A DNA stretch of 64,000 bases, from positions 744,001 through 808,000 of the forward strand of contig CATQHW010000002.1 in the NCBI GenBank assembly GCA_958296075.1, given 5' to 3'. A model generated the notes under the pieces. It was not told the origin of the DNA and made no database searches. It saw only the letters and a list, made by a program, of their open reading frames with translations. The position numbers and the translations under genes were made by a program. This document shows positions 24,785-32,162 of the stretch, in pieces. Source of the DNA: an uncultured Spirochaetia bacterium. Lineage in GTDB: Bacteria > Spirochaetota > Spirochaetia > SZUA-6 > Bin103. How positions within the stretch are numbered: the stretch's first letter is position 1; each line of letters starts with the position of its first letter.

Positions 24785-25426
24785 CTAAACCGTAATGTGG
24801 TGCGGGACTCGAACTGACGGGTTCACGGAGGTTGGTGCGGCTCCGCGAGGTGTTCGCCGGGCAACGGCGACAACGCCGCGAAGCCCGTGGCGGCGCCGGT
24901 GATGGGCGGCGCACAGGAGCCTCAGGTTGGCCGGCTCGGCCCCGCCGCCCAGAGCGAACGGCAGGATATGGTCGATCTGCAACAGGTGCCGGGAGCAGCA
25001 CCGGCGCCCGCGGTCCGGGTCCACGTAGGTGCAGCGTCCCTCGTCGCGCTTCCACACTTCTCGCTTGACCGCTACCGGAACCGCCCGCCGGCCCGCCGCA
25101 CTCGGCTTTGGCGATGCGGTAACGACGGCTGCCGGTCGTGCGGCCACCTTCGCCGCCGAAGCGCCGGTATCTTCCAGCGGCGTGGGGCGTTGCGCTGCCA
25201 CAGCGGCGCCGCCGTTGAGGTTCGCCGGCTCCTTCGCTGGCGAAGTGGCGCCTTCCGCGTGCATGGCGGGCCGCGTGCCCGTCGAAGCGGCGGCGCCGTC
25301 CGGGGCGACCCGCTTCTTCGCCGCCGAAGTCGGTTCGGCGTCCGCAGGCCGACGTGCGGCGCGCCGCCCGCGTGGCGGCCGGGTCGGGTCGTAGCGATCG
25401 AGGGCTTCGTTCACCAGCCGACCCAC
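24785..25426 (-). CDS. HNH endonuclease, apparently N-terminally truncated
   Basis: The frame gives 213 residues from a GTG at 25426. The same frame continues nine codons upstream of a plausible start region (FEKLRYHFTVGQI) before meeting a TAG, and no ATG is available there. The C-terminal 75 residues carry a clear HNH module (VKREVWKRDEGRCTYVD, CCSRHLLQIDHILPFALGGG, ANLRLLCAAHH) with the His, Asn and His of the motif. Between lies a low-complexity Ala/Pro/Arg linker. Full-length relatives have several hundred further residues at the N-terminus, so this looks like the surviving tail of a mobile or phage-type nuclease. No ribosome-binding site precedes the GTG. Confidence 0.55.
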   Translation of the reverse strand: MGRLVNEALDRYDPTRPPRGRRAARRPADAEPTSAAKKRVAPDGAAASTGTRPAMHAEGATSPAKEPANLNGGAAVAAQRPTPLEDTGASAAKVAARPAAVVTASPKPSAAGRRAVPVAVKREVWKRDEGRCTYVDPDRGRRCCSRHLLQIDHILPFALGGGAEPANLRLLCAAHHRRRHGLRGVVAVARRTPRGAAPTSVNPSVRVPHHITV

Positions 25427-25847
25427 GATCTGCCCGACCGTAAAGTGATATCGGAGTTTTTCAAAACATTTTCGCTAAGAAGACGACGGACTACGGATGA
25501 CTTCGACGAGCAGATCGACGGCGCTCATGCAGGCGGTTCCCACAAACGTGCCGGTTTCGCCGCGTTTCAGAAGACGAGGAAACAGGATACAGGTCGAGAA
25601 CCGCCACGTGATATTTGCTTGCGGTCCGGTTGCCCGATTCGTTCTCGTTCCCGTCCGCGTAGGCGCTCAGCGCCAAGTCGTTCGTGGCGGCGCCGTTGCG
25701 CACCACGCGTTCCCGTCCCGTGCCGGTGACCGTCAGACGTACCCTGCTACGAACACGCGCTCGGCCGGCACCGCCAGCTCGGGCCGCACACCGCTCGCAC
25801 GTCGTCTCCACTCGCAGAGCGGGATCGCACGTGATAGGTTCCTTTCG
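25427..25847. other. 421-bp stretch without a confident gene
   Basis: Open frames exist on both strands, but none has a recognisable domain, a good start or a consistent codon pattern. On the minus strand one frame contains ACMSAVDLLVEVIR near 25500 and another contains DLALSAYADGNENESG further up, which could be a decayed gene continuous with the truncated HNH region. The part next to the HNH gene (25441-25475) is locally A+T rich. Confidence 0.5.
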
Positions 25848-27074
25848 ATGGATCGGGCACGACCGGCGGCGACGGGGCAGGCGGCCCGCGTCGAGGCGGC
25901 GATCGAGAGCGGCGTGCTGCGCCGGCCGTCGGCAGCGGGGCCGTCGTTCGTGGACTTGGTCCGCGCCGTCCAGCGCCGGGTCGGCAGCCCGAAGTCGTCC
26001 ACGTCGCACGGTGAGGCGATAGCCGGGCATCTGTTCGAACGCGAGCACCTGGTGCTGGTGCTCGTGGACGGGATGGGCATGGCCGCCCTGGCCGATCCGG
26101 CGTTCGCCGACCTGCGCGGCCGCGTACGGATGGAGATCGACGCGGTGTACCCGGCGACGACGGCATGCGCGATGACGACCTTGGCGACCGGCTTGTGGCC
26201 GTCTCGACACGGCATTCCGGGCTGGTGGGCATACCTGGAGGAACACGATCAGGAGGTCGCCGTGCTGCGTTTCCAGGAGCGTCGCTCCGAGCGTTCGCTC
26301 AACCGGTTCGGCGTGAACGCGGACGACCTGTGGCCCCATCCGCCGCCCTTCGCGAAGGCGGCGCGGGAGGCCATCGTCTATCACTATCCGTCGGACATCG
26401 CGGGCAGCGTCTTCGTCCGCTACCTGAGCGGCCGGCGGCGGACGCGCGGATATCGCAGGTTGCGTCAGGCGTCACGCAGAATCGTCCGTGACCTGCGGCG
26501 CCGGCGCAGGCCGGCGATAACGTGGATGTACATCCCGGACTACGACGCCGCCTGCCACGATCACGGCGTCGCCGGCGCCAAGGCGCGAGGGACGCTGGCC
26601 GACCTCCAGGGGCTGCTGCTCGACCTCGCCGCGGCGGTGCCCGACAACGTACAGGTAGCGCTGACCGCCGATCACGGACTGATCGACCTGGAGCGCCGGG
26701 ACCGGTGGGCGCTCCTGGACGGCGATCCCGTGCTCGACTGCCTGCGTGCCGCTCCGACCGGCGAATCACGCGCGCCCCAGTTCCACGTGCGGCCAGGAAA
26801 GGAGGGCGAACTGGTAGAGCGCCTCACCGATCGCTACGGCGAACGGATGGCGGTCCTCAGCCGGGACGAGGCGGATGATCTGCGCCTGTTCGGCCCGGAG
26901 CCCCTCGGCGAACAGGCGCGGCGGCGCTTCGGCGACTACATCGGCATCGCGCTGGCGCCGTTCAGCGTCGGCTGGCACCGGGCCGCCGATGATCCGCCGC
27001 TACAGTACATCGGGTTACACGGCGGCATGACCCCGGACGAGGTGCGCATCCCCCTCATCGTGCTGGATCGATAG
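25848..27074 (+). CDS. Alkaline-phosphatase-superfamily phosphodiesterase/nucleotide pyrophosphatase
   Basis: The 408-residue protein begins at an ATG after a short A+T-rich patch. The order of motifs is that of type I phosphodiesterases/ENPP enzymes: VLVLVDGMGM with metal ligand Asp74, YPATTACAMTTLATG with the Thr nucleophile at 104 or 105, IPDYDAACHDHG with Asp and His ligands, LTADHG (Asp275-His276), and a final His in GLHGGM. The chain carries no signal peptide and no membrane anchor, so a cytoplasmic location is likely, which is unusual for the eukaryotic members but common in bacterial ones. The GH20-like gene follows after five bases, so the two are probably one transcript. Confidence 0.88.
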   Translation: MDRARPAATGQAARVEAAIESGVLRRPSAAGPSFVDLVRAVQRRVGSPKSSTSHGEAIAGHLFEREHLVLVLVDGMGMAALADPAFADLRGRVRMEIDAVYPATTACAMTTLATGLWPSRHGIPGWWAYLEEHDQEVAVLRFQERRSERSLNRFGVNADDLWPHPPPFAKAAREAIVYHYPSDIAGSVFVRYLSGRRRTRGYRRLRQASRRIVRDLRRRRRPAITWMYIPDYDAACHDHGVAGAKARGTLADLQGLLLDLAAAVPDNVQVALTADHGLIDLERRDRWALLDGDPVLDCLRAAPTGESRAPQFHVRPGKEGELVERLTDRYGERMAVLSRDEADDLRLFGPEPLGEQARRRFGDYIGIALAPFSVGWHRAADDPPLQYIGLHGGMTPDEVRIPLIVLDR

Positions 27075-27079
27075 TACGG

Positions 27080-29044
27080 ATGCCCGGAGCGCGGATGACC
27101 CTCCTGCCGGCGCCGCAAAGGCTCCGGCTCGACGACGGCGGGCATCGGCTGCGGTCCGGCCGGCTCATCCACCTGGCCGTCGGCGATCGGGCGGCGTCGC
27201 TCCGCATTGGCGCGGCGGTTCGCGACGCGCTCGCCGCGGCCGGCGTGACGTGGAGGCTCTCCGCGCACGGCGGCTCCGGACCGGAGATCGGCGCCGCGGT
27301 GACGGTCGATCCGGGCCGGGTGAGCCGGCCGCAGGGCTATCTGCTCGCCGTCGGTCGCGCGCGCATCGACATCATCGGTCATGACGAGGCCGGCGCCTTC
27401 TACGCGGCGATGACGCTCCGCCAGATCGCGCGCCACGCGCGGGGCGGCGTCCTGCCGTGCGTGCGGATCGACGATTATCCCGACGTGGCCCACCGCGGCC
27501 TCATGCTCGACATCAGCCGCGACCGGGTCCCGGCCATGGCGACCCTGTACGACCTGGTCGACCTGCTCAGCGAGTGGAAGGTGAACCAACTCCAGCTCTA
27601 TACCGAGCACACCTTCGCGTACCGCAACCACCGCGAGGTGTGGGCCGACTGGTCACCGATGACCGGCGAGCAGGTGATCGACCTCGACGCCTACTGCCGC
27701 GAGCGCTACGTCGAGCTGGTGCCGAACCAGAACACCTTCGGCCACTTGGCGCGCTGGATGGTCCATCCCCGCTACCGCCCCTTGTGCGAGCACGACGATC
27801 CGGCGGTCTTTCATCCGCACCGGGGCGTGTTCGGCACCCTGTGCCCGACCGATCCCGGATCGATCGCGCTGGTCGACGAGTTGCTGGAGGAGTTGCTGCC
27901 GCATTTCGCCAGCCGACAGGTGCACGTCGGCTGCGACGAGGCGCGCATCGGCGTGGCGCGGACGCGCCGCGTCGTGGAGGAACGCGGCACGGGTCGGGTC
28001 TATCTCGACTACGTCCGCCGGGTGCACGAGCTGGTGCGCCGGCGCGGCCGCACCGCGCAGCTCTGGGGCGACCTGATCATCGACCACCCCGAGCTCGCCG
28101 CCGAGCTGCCGGACGGCGCGGTCCCGGTCATGGAGAACTACGCCGCCGGCGCGCCGTTCGACACCTACTGCGAGACCTGCGCGCAGGCCGGGCTGCCGTT
28201 CTATCTCTCGCCGGGGATCGGTTGCTGGAACACCCTCATCGGCGATACCCCCACCGCGATGGCCAACATTCGCCGCGCCGGCATGAGCGCGGCGCGCCAC
28301 GGCGCGGCCGGCCTGCTCAACACCGACTGGGGCGACAACGGGCACTGGCAACACCTGCCGGTGGCGTTGCCGGGCTACGCCTATGGAGCGGCGGCCGGCT
28401 GGGCGCCGGAGCGGAATGCGGACCTCGACCTGCCGGCCGCCCTGGACGCGCACGCCTTCCGTGACGCCGCGGGCGTGATGGGGCGGCTGGTCTGCGAGCT
28501 GGGAGCGGTATCTCGCTGCCACGAGGCGCTGGCCGGTACGCACGGGCCGCTGCCGGCGTGGATCCTCATCGGCCTGCCCGGCCTGGTGGAACAGCTTGCC
28601 GGCTTGTCGGCAGAGGCGCTCGGCATGGCCGAGGAGCGTCTGGACCAGACGATGGCGCCCCTCGCCGCGGCGCGCATGGACCGGCCGGACGCGGAGACGA
28701 TCGCCGCGGAGTTGCGCAACGGCACCGGCCTCTACCGCCATGCGCTGCACCTGTGGGCGGCGCGGATCCGGGCGTACGGCACGGCGGTGGCCCGGCGGCA
28801 GCTTGCGAGCGATGCGGAGGTGTGGCCGCGGCGCACGATCGACAGCGATTACGCCGCGCTGCCGGCGCGCGCGCGGGCGGCTCTGGAAGCGGAGCTGGCG
28901 CCGCTGGTCGACGACTTCCGGCGGCTCTGGCTGCGGCGCGCCCGCCCAGGCGGGCTTGCCGACAGCACGGGTCGGTTCGAGCGGTTGCTCGCCGCCTACC
29001 GCGGGCAACTACTGACCGGGATGATGAAACGGCAATGCGATTGA
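27080..29044 (+). CDS. GH20-like glycoside hydrolase, second copy
   Basis: ATGs at 27080 and 27095 are both possible. The second has a GGAG at a better distance. The 654-residue product has the GH20 layout: N-terminal domain (LLPAPQRLRLDDGG, then GHDEAGAFYAAMTLRQIAR), RIDDYPDVAHRGLMLDISRD at barrel strand 1, NQLQLYTEHTFAYR, VPNQNTFGHLARW, and VHVGCDEARIG with Asp286-Glu287 preceded by Cys, as in the first copy. FYLSPGIGCWNTLIGD and NTDWGDNGHW complete the barrel. It is the same length as the copy at 16608 and shares its variant catalytic motif. The last four codons overlap the start of ptuA, where base composition drops abruptly, so its original 3' end may have been altered. Confidence 0.8.
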   Translation: MPGARMTLLPAPQRLRLDDGGHRLRSGRLIHLAVGDRAASLRIGAAVRDALAAAGVTWRLSAHGGSGPEIGAAVTVDPGRVSRPQGYLLAVGRARIDIIGHDEAGAFYAAMTLRQIARHARGGVLPCVRIDDYPDVAHRGLMLDISRDRVPAMATLYDLVDLLSEWKVNQLQLYTEHTFAYRNHREVWADWSPMTGEQVIDLDAYCRERYVELVPNQNTFGHLARWMVHPRYRPLCEHDDPAVFHPHRGVFGTLCPTDPGSIALVDELLEELLPHFASRQVHVGCDEARIGVARTRRVVEERGTGRVYLDYVRRVHELVRRRGRTAQLWGDLIIDHPELAAELPDGAVPVMENYAAGAPFDTYCETCAQAGLPFYLSPGIGCWNTLIGDTPTAMANIRRAGMSAARHGAAGLLNTDWGDNGHWQHLPVALPGYAYGAAAGWAPERNADLDLPAALDAHAFRDAAGVMGRLVCELGAVSRCHEALAGTHGPLPAWILIGLPGLVEQLAGLSAEALGMAEERLDQTMAPLAAARMDRPDAETIAAELRNGTGLYRHALHLWAARIRAYGTAVARRQLASDAEVWPRRTIDSDYAALPARARAALEAELAPLVDDFRRLWLRRARPGGLADSTGRFERLLAAYRGQLLTGMMKRQCD

Positions 29045-30300
29045 ACTCGCTCACGCTCACCAACTTCAGGGGTATTCGAGACCTCTCGCTCGAGTTCTCG
29101 GACCAGGTCAACGTATTGGTGGGCGTCAATGGCGCTGGCAAGACAGCGATCCTGGACTGTACGGCGATCATGCTGTCCCGTCTCATCGGACGGATACGCT
29201 CGAGCCACGGAACGGGGCGGTTCTTTACGGACTATGATGTCAGCAACGGCACGGCGGAGACTCGAAACGTGATCGACTTGGCCTTCGAGGGAATTTCCTA
29301 CGAATGGAGTGTTACCAAAACTCGAACAGGAAGAGCGAGACAAACCATAACGGGACTAAAGGGGTTAAAGGAACTAGTTGCTTTAATTCATTCAAAGCTG
29401 GAGGCAGACGATTCGTCAAGTTTGCCCGTCGTTGTGTACTATCCCGTCAATCGGGCTGTTCTGGACATTCCACTGCGTATCCGAAACAAGCATCAGTTCG
29501 ATCAACTTGCAGCGTACGATCAGGCGTTGTCAGGAGATCGGAGAGACTTCCGGACGTTCTTCGAATGGTTCCGGAACCGTGAAGATCTGGAGAACGAGAT
29601 CCGCCTGGAAAGGAGGATGCTGTCATATCGTGATCGTCAATTGCGCGCAGTAAGACAGGCAATCGAACGGCTTCTGTTCGGGTTCACCGGTCTCAGGGTA
29701 ACGCGAAGTCCATCGCGCATGGTAGTACTCAAGAATGGTGAAGAGCTGTTCGTGAACCAGCTCTCGGACGGAGAGAAGTGCACACTTGCGATGATTGGCG
29801 ACTTGGCCCGGCGAATGGCGATAGCAAATCCTGCTGCGGAAGACCCCCTCCATGGCAAAGGCATCGTCTTGATCGACGAAATCGACCTCCATCTTCATCC
29901 CCGCTGGCAACGCCAAGTCGTTACGGCGTTACAAAAGACGTTCCCTAACTGTCAATTCATAGTATCGACGCATTCCCCACAGGTAGTCAGCCATGTCAAA
30001 CAGGAGCGTATCTGGATCTTGGAGCGGACCAAAGCGGAGGTCAGCGCCAGTCACCCGGTCGAATCATTTGGCCAGACAACGGGCAGCATCCTGGAAGATA
30101 TGATGGACGTTCCCGAACGACCACAGGAGATCAAGGAGCAACTGAGCAGTCTATTCCGGGCCATACAGGAAGAAAGATTGGAAACGGCAAAGACGTTACT
30201 GGCTAAGCTGCAAAACACTATCGGTAGCGACCCTGAACTAGTCAACGCCGAGGTTCATATTAGCAGAAAAGAAATGCTAGGGAAAATGACCGCTCAATGA
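29035..30300 (+). CDS. ptuA: Septu-like AAA ATPase PtuA
   Basis: The 421-residue protein starts at an ATG inside the end of the GH20-like gene (10-base overlap). It begins MRLNSLTLTNFRGIRDLSLE, as SMC/AAA15-type ATPases do. Walker A is GVNGAGKT (30-37), the ABC-like signature is LSDGEK (243-248), Walker B is IVLIDEID (277-284), and the switch His is in STHSP (311-315). The region is much richer in A+T than its neighbours, pointing to horizontal gain. It overlaps ptuB by four bases. In Septu systems PtuA assembles with the HNH nuclease PtuB and blocks phage growth. No retron reverse transcriptase is present upstream, so this is the stand-alone form. The identification rests on architecture and pairing. 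Confidence 0.85.
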   Translation: MRLNSLTLTNFRGIRDLSLEFSDQVNVLVGVNGAGKTAILDCTAIMLSRLIGRIRSSHGTGRFFTDYDVSNGTAETRNVIDLAFEGISYEWSVTKTRTGRARQTITGLKGLKELVALIHSKLEADDSSSLPVVVYYPVNRAVLDIPLRIRNKHQFDQLAAYDQALSGDRRDFRTFFEWFRNREDLENEIRLERRMLSYRDRQLRAVRQAIERLLFGFTGLRVTRSPSRMVVLKNGEELFVNQLSDGEKCTLAMIGDLARRMAIANPAAEDPLHGKGIVLIDEIDLHLHPRWQRQVVTALQKTFPNCQFIVSTHSPQVVSHVKQERIWILERTKAEVSASHPVESFGQTTGSILEDMMDVPERPQEIKEQLSSLFRAIQEERLETAKTLLAKLQNTIGSDPELVNAEVHISRKEMLGKMTAQ

Positions 30301-30887
30301 AGCAAATCGTGAAGAATCCGGAACCACAGGAGTTCTCAGCTTGGAAGGCGACCCATCAACGCAACTGGGAACTGGTAGGGTCGGATACCAAGGCAGTGAT
30401 TCGCGCTGCCTTGATGAACGAACAAGGATCAATTTGCTGCTATTGCGAGTCACGGGTCAAAAGTGATGATAGTCATGTGGAGCACTTTCGCCCCAAAAGC
30501 AAGTATCCTCGTCTTCAGCTCGATTACTCAAACCTGCATTGCTCGTGCTTGCGGAATCTATCACAGGGAGAGCCGCGTCATTGCGGTCATAGGAAATGTG
30601 ACTGGTTCGACGCAACATTGTTAATTTCTCCTCTGCAACAGAACTGCGATAAACGGTTCATGTTTACCGCCAATGGAGAAATAAGACCTCGCTGTAGTAA
30701 CGACTCGGCGGCTGCTACGACTATCAAGAGGCTGGGGCTTTGTCTACCGAAACTGAATCGTCTACGTGCCGCCGCCGTGAATGCACTAAGCGATTTGAAA
30801 CCGGCGCAGATCAAGAAGCTACTTGTCAGAGGACCAGATGGCAGCTTCCTGCCGTACTACACGACTATCGAAGACGTTCTGCTGTAG
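30297..30887 (+). CDS. ptuB: Septu-like HNH nuclease PtuB (TIGR02646-type)
   Basis: This 196-residue protein starts within the ptuA stop codon (ATGA). The order of features is that of PtuB: ICCYCESR with a zinc-type Cys pair (47-50), DSHVEHFRPKSKYP (His60, His63), LDYSNLHCSC with Asn79, and a second Cys/His cluster CGHRKC (96-101). Together these make a zinc-stabilised HNH nuclease fold. It would be the DNA-cutting effector activated by PtuA. The gene shares the low G+C content of ptuA. The following histidine phosphatase gene returns to the high-GC background, so the imported segment seems to be just these two genes. Confidence 0.85.
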   Translation: MKQIVKNPEPQEFSAWKATHQRNWELVGSDTKAVIRAALMNEQGSICCYCESRVKSDDSHVEHFRPKSKYPRLQLDYSNLHCSCLRNLSQGEPRHCGHRKCDWFDATLLISPLQQNCDKRFMFTANGEIRPRCSNDSAAATTIKRLGLCLPKLNRLRAAAVNALSDLKPAQIKKLLVRGPDGSFLPYYTTIEDVLL

Positions 30888-30905
30888 CCGCAACACGACT
30901 ATACT
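30877..30905 (+). promoter_or_regulatory. Weak candidate promoter before the histidine phosphatase gene
   Basis: TATACT (30900-30905) is a good -10 box. The -35 candidate TTCTGC (30877-30882) is poor and 17 bases away. AAGGTGG just before the ATG at 30921 serves as ribosome-binding site. Confidence 0.3.
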
Positions 30906-30920
30906 GAAGGTGGTTGCGCC

Positions 30921-31583
30921 ATGAATGACTTCCCCAGCATCCGGCTGTTCCTGATCCGCCATGCGCAGGCTCGCAACGCCGCCGGCACCAACTATGACGA
31001 CGCGTCGCTGTCGGCGCTCGGCCGAATGCAGGGTGACGCCGTTGCCGGCGCCGTAGCCGCGCGGCAGCCGGACGCGCTCTTCACGAGCCCCGCGGCGAGA
31101 GCCAGGCAGACCGCCGATCTGATCGCGGGGGCGGCCGGTTTACCGGTAGCGGTGGATGAGCGCGTGCGCGAGTTCGACTTCGGCAGCATCTCCGACCCCG
31201 GCCTCACGCTGGAGCAGCTTCGCGAACGCCGCGACGATCTCCTGGCGTGGCACCCTGACCGGAGGCTGGCCGGCGACAGCGAGACCCCGCGTGAATTCGC
31301 GCTCCGCGTCGCGGCGGCGCTCGACGAGATCGTCGCCCGCCACGTCGCCGAGAGCGTGGTCGTGGTCGCCCACGCGGGGACCATCGACATCGCGGTGAAC
31401 TGGGCGATGGGCGTCGGCCCGGATACCCCGATGATGCACGACTTTCCGATCGCCAACGCCAGCATCACCGAGCTGATCCACTGGCCGCACGGCCGCATCG
31501 CCGGCGGCTCCCCGCGCTACACCGAATTCGTGAGCGTCGGATCGCTGGCGCACGTGCCGCCCGCGGTCCGCAGCGGCAACTGA
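30921..31583 (+). CDS. Histidine phosphatase (phosphoglycerate mutase-like) family protein
   Basis: The 220-residue protein has the RHG-type catalytic signature as LFLIRHAQARN (His14; Ala replaces the usual Gly), the second arginine in TSPAARARQTADLI, the acid in REFDFG and the second histidine in VVAHAGTID. Members remove phosphate from sugars, nucleotides or proteins. No specific substrate can be deduced. An AAGGTGG ribosome-binding site precedes the ATG. It lies between the Septu pair and a transposase remnant. Its high G+C content matches the host, so it is probably a resident gene rather than part of the defence system. Confidence 0.88.
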   Translation: MNDFPSIRLFLIRHAQARNAAGTNYDDASLSALGRMQGDAVAGAVAARQPDALFTSPAARARQTADLIAGAAGLPVAVDERVREFDFGSISDPGLTLEQLRERRDDLLAWHPDRRLAGDSETPREFALRVAAALDEIVARHVAESVVVVAHAGTIDIAVNWAMGVGPDTPMMHDFPIANASITELIHWPHGRIAGGSPRYTEFVSVGSLAHVPPAVRSGN

Positions 31584-31732
31584 GCCGGCCGAACGGCGGC
31601 ATAGACATCAAGGTGCGGCTGCCGAACGCGACGGTACGGCAACGGCAACCGCGCTCGCGGGCGCTCGTCGCCCGATCGTCGGAGCCGCGTCGGCGCACCC
31701 GCGCACCGGCCCGGACCCCACCACGGCAGTGC

Positions 31733-32110
31733 TCATGCGGTTGCCCTCACGCCGCTCTGAGCGGCCTCGAAGGCGACCGGCGAACGGTAGCCCAGCGCCG
31801 AATGTCTCCTGCGTCGGTTGGAGAAGCCCTCGATGAACTCGAACACCGCCAAGCGCGCCTCAGCGTGGCCGCGAAAGCGGTGACGATCCAGCAACTCGCA
31901 CTCCAGGGTCGCGAAGAAGCTCTCGCACAGCGCGTTGTCGCAGGCATCGCCCACCGTGCCGGTCGACGGTCGCACGTCAGCTTCCTGGCACCGCGCCCCG
32001 AACGCGATCGAGGGGTACTGCGAGCCTTGGTCGCTGTGATGCACCACGCCACGCGGACGCCGCTGCACCGCCTGTCGCGGGGGCAGCCGTGGCTGGTAAA
32101 CGTCCTTCGG
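31733..32110 (-). pseudogene. IS3-family transposase (OrfB/integrase) C-terminal remnant
   Basis: The frame reads about 125 residues to a TGA at 31735-31733. In the other direction it is blocked by a TAA at 32113-32111. It contains GVVHHSDQGSQY with the second catalytic Asp of the DDE triad, VGDACDNALCESFFATLECE with the catalytic Glu, and NRRRRHSALGYRSP at the end. This is the standard C-terminal third of IS3/IS150-type OrfB. The first catalytic Asp, the N-terminal half and OrfA are missing, and I found no convincing terminal inverted repeats. It is a dead fragment sitting at the left edge of the GHKL/methyltransferase pair. Confidence 0.85.
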
Positions 32111-32162
32111 TTACGGTGTGGGGAATGTGAGCGTCCCGCTACTGTCCGATTCGCTGCCGGTG

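Noticed and set aside
24797..24820. String GTGCGGGACTCGAACTGACGG, whose reverse resembles a tRNA T-arm and acceptor end (GTTCGAGTCCCGCACCACA)
   Set aside because: The T-stem does not pair and no D-arm or anticodon arm can be found beside it; it is also the end of the HNH coding frame. An attachment-site remnant is possible but not supported.
25491..26384. Minus-strand open frame with CxxC and DLALSAYADGNENESG
   Set aside because: Most of it is antisense to the phosphodiesterase gene, which has all catalytic motifs; the remainder has no recognisable domain.
28000..29034. Possible retron (reverse transcriptase and ncRNA) ahead of ptuA-ptuB
   Set aside because: The upstream sequence is entirely the coding region of the GH20-like gene, with no reverse transcriptase or suitable structured RNA.
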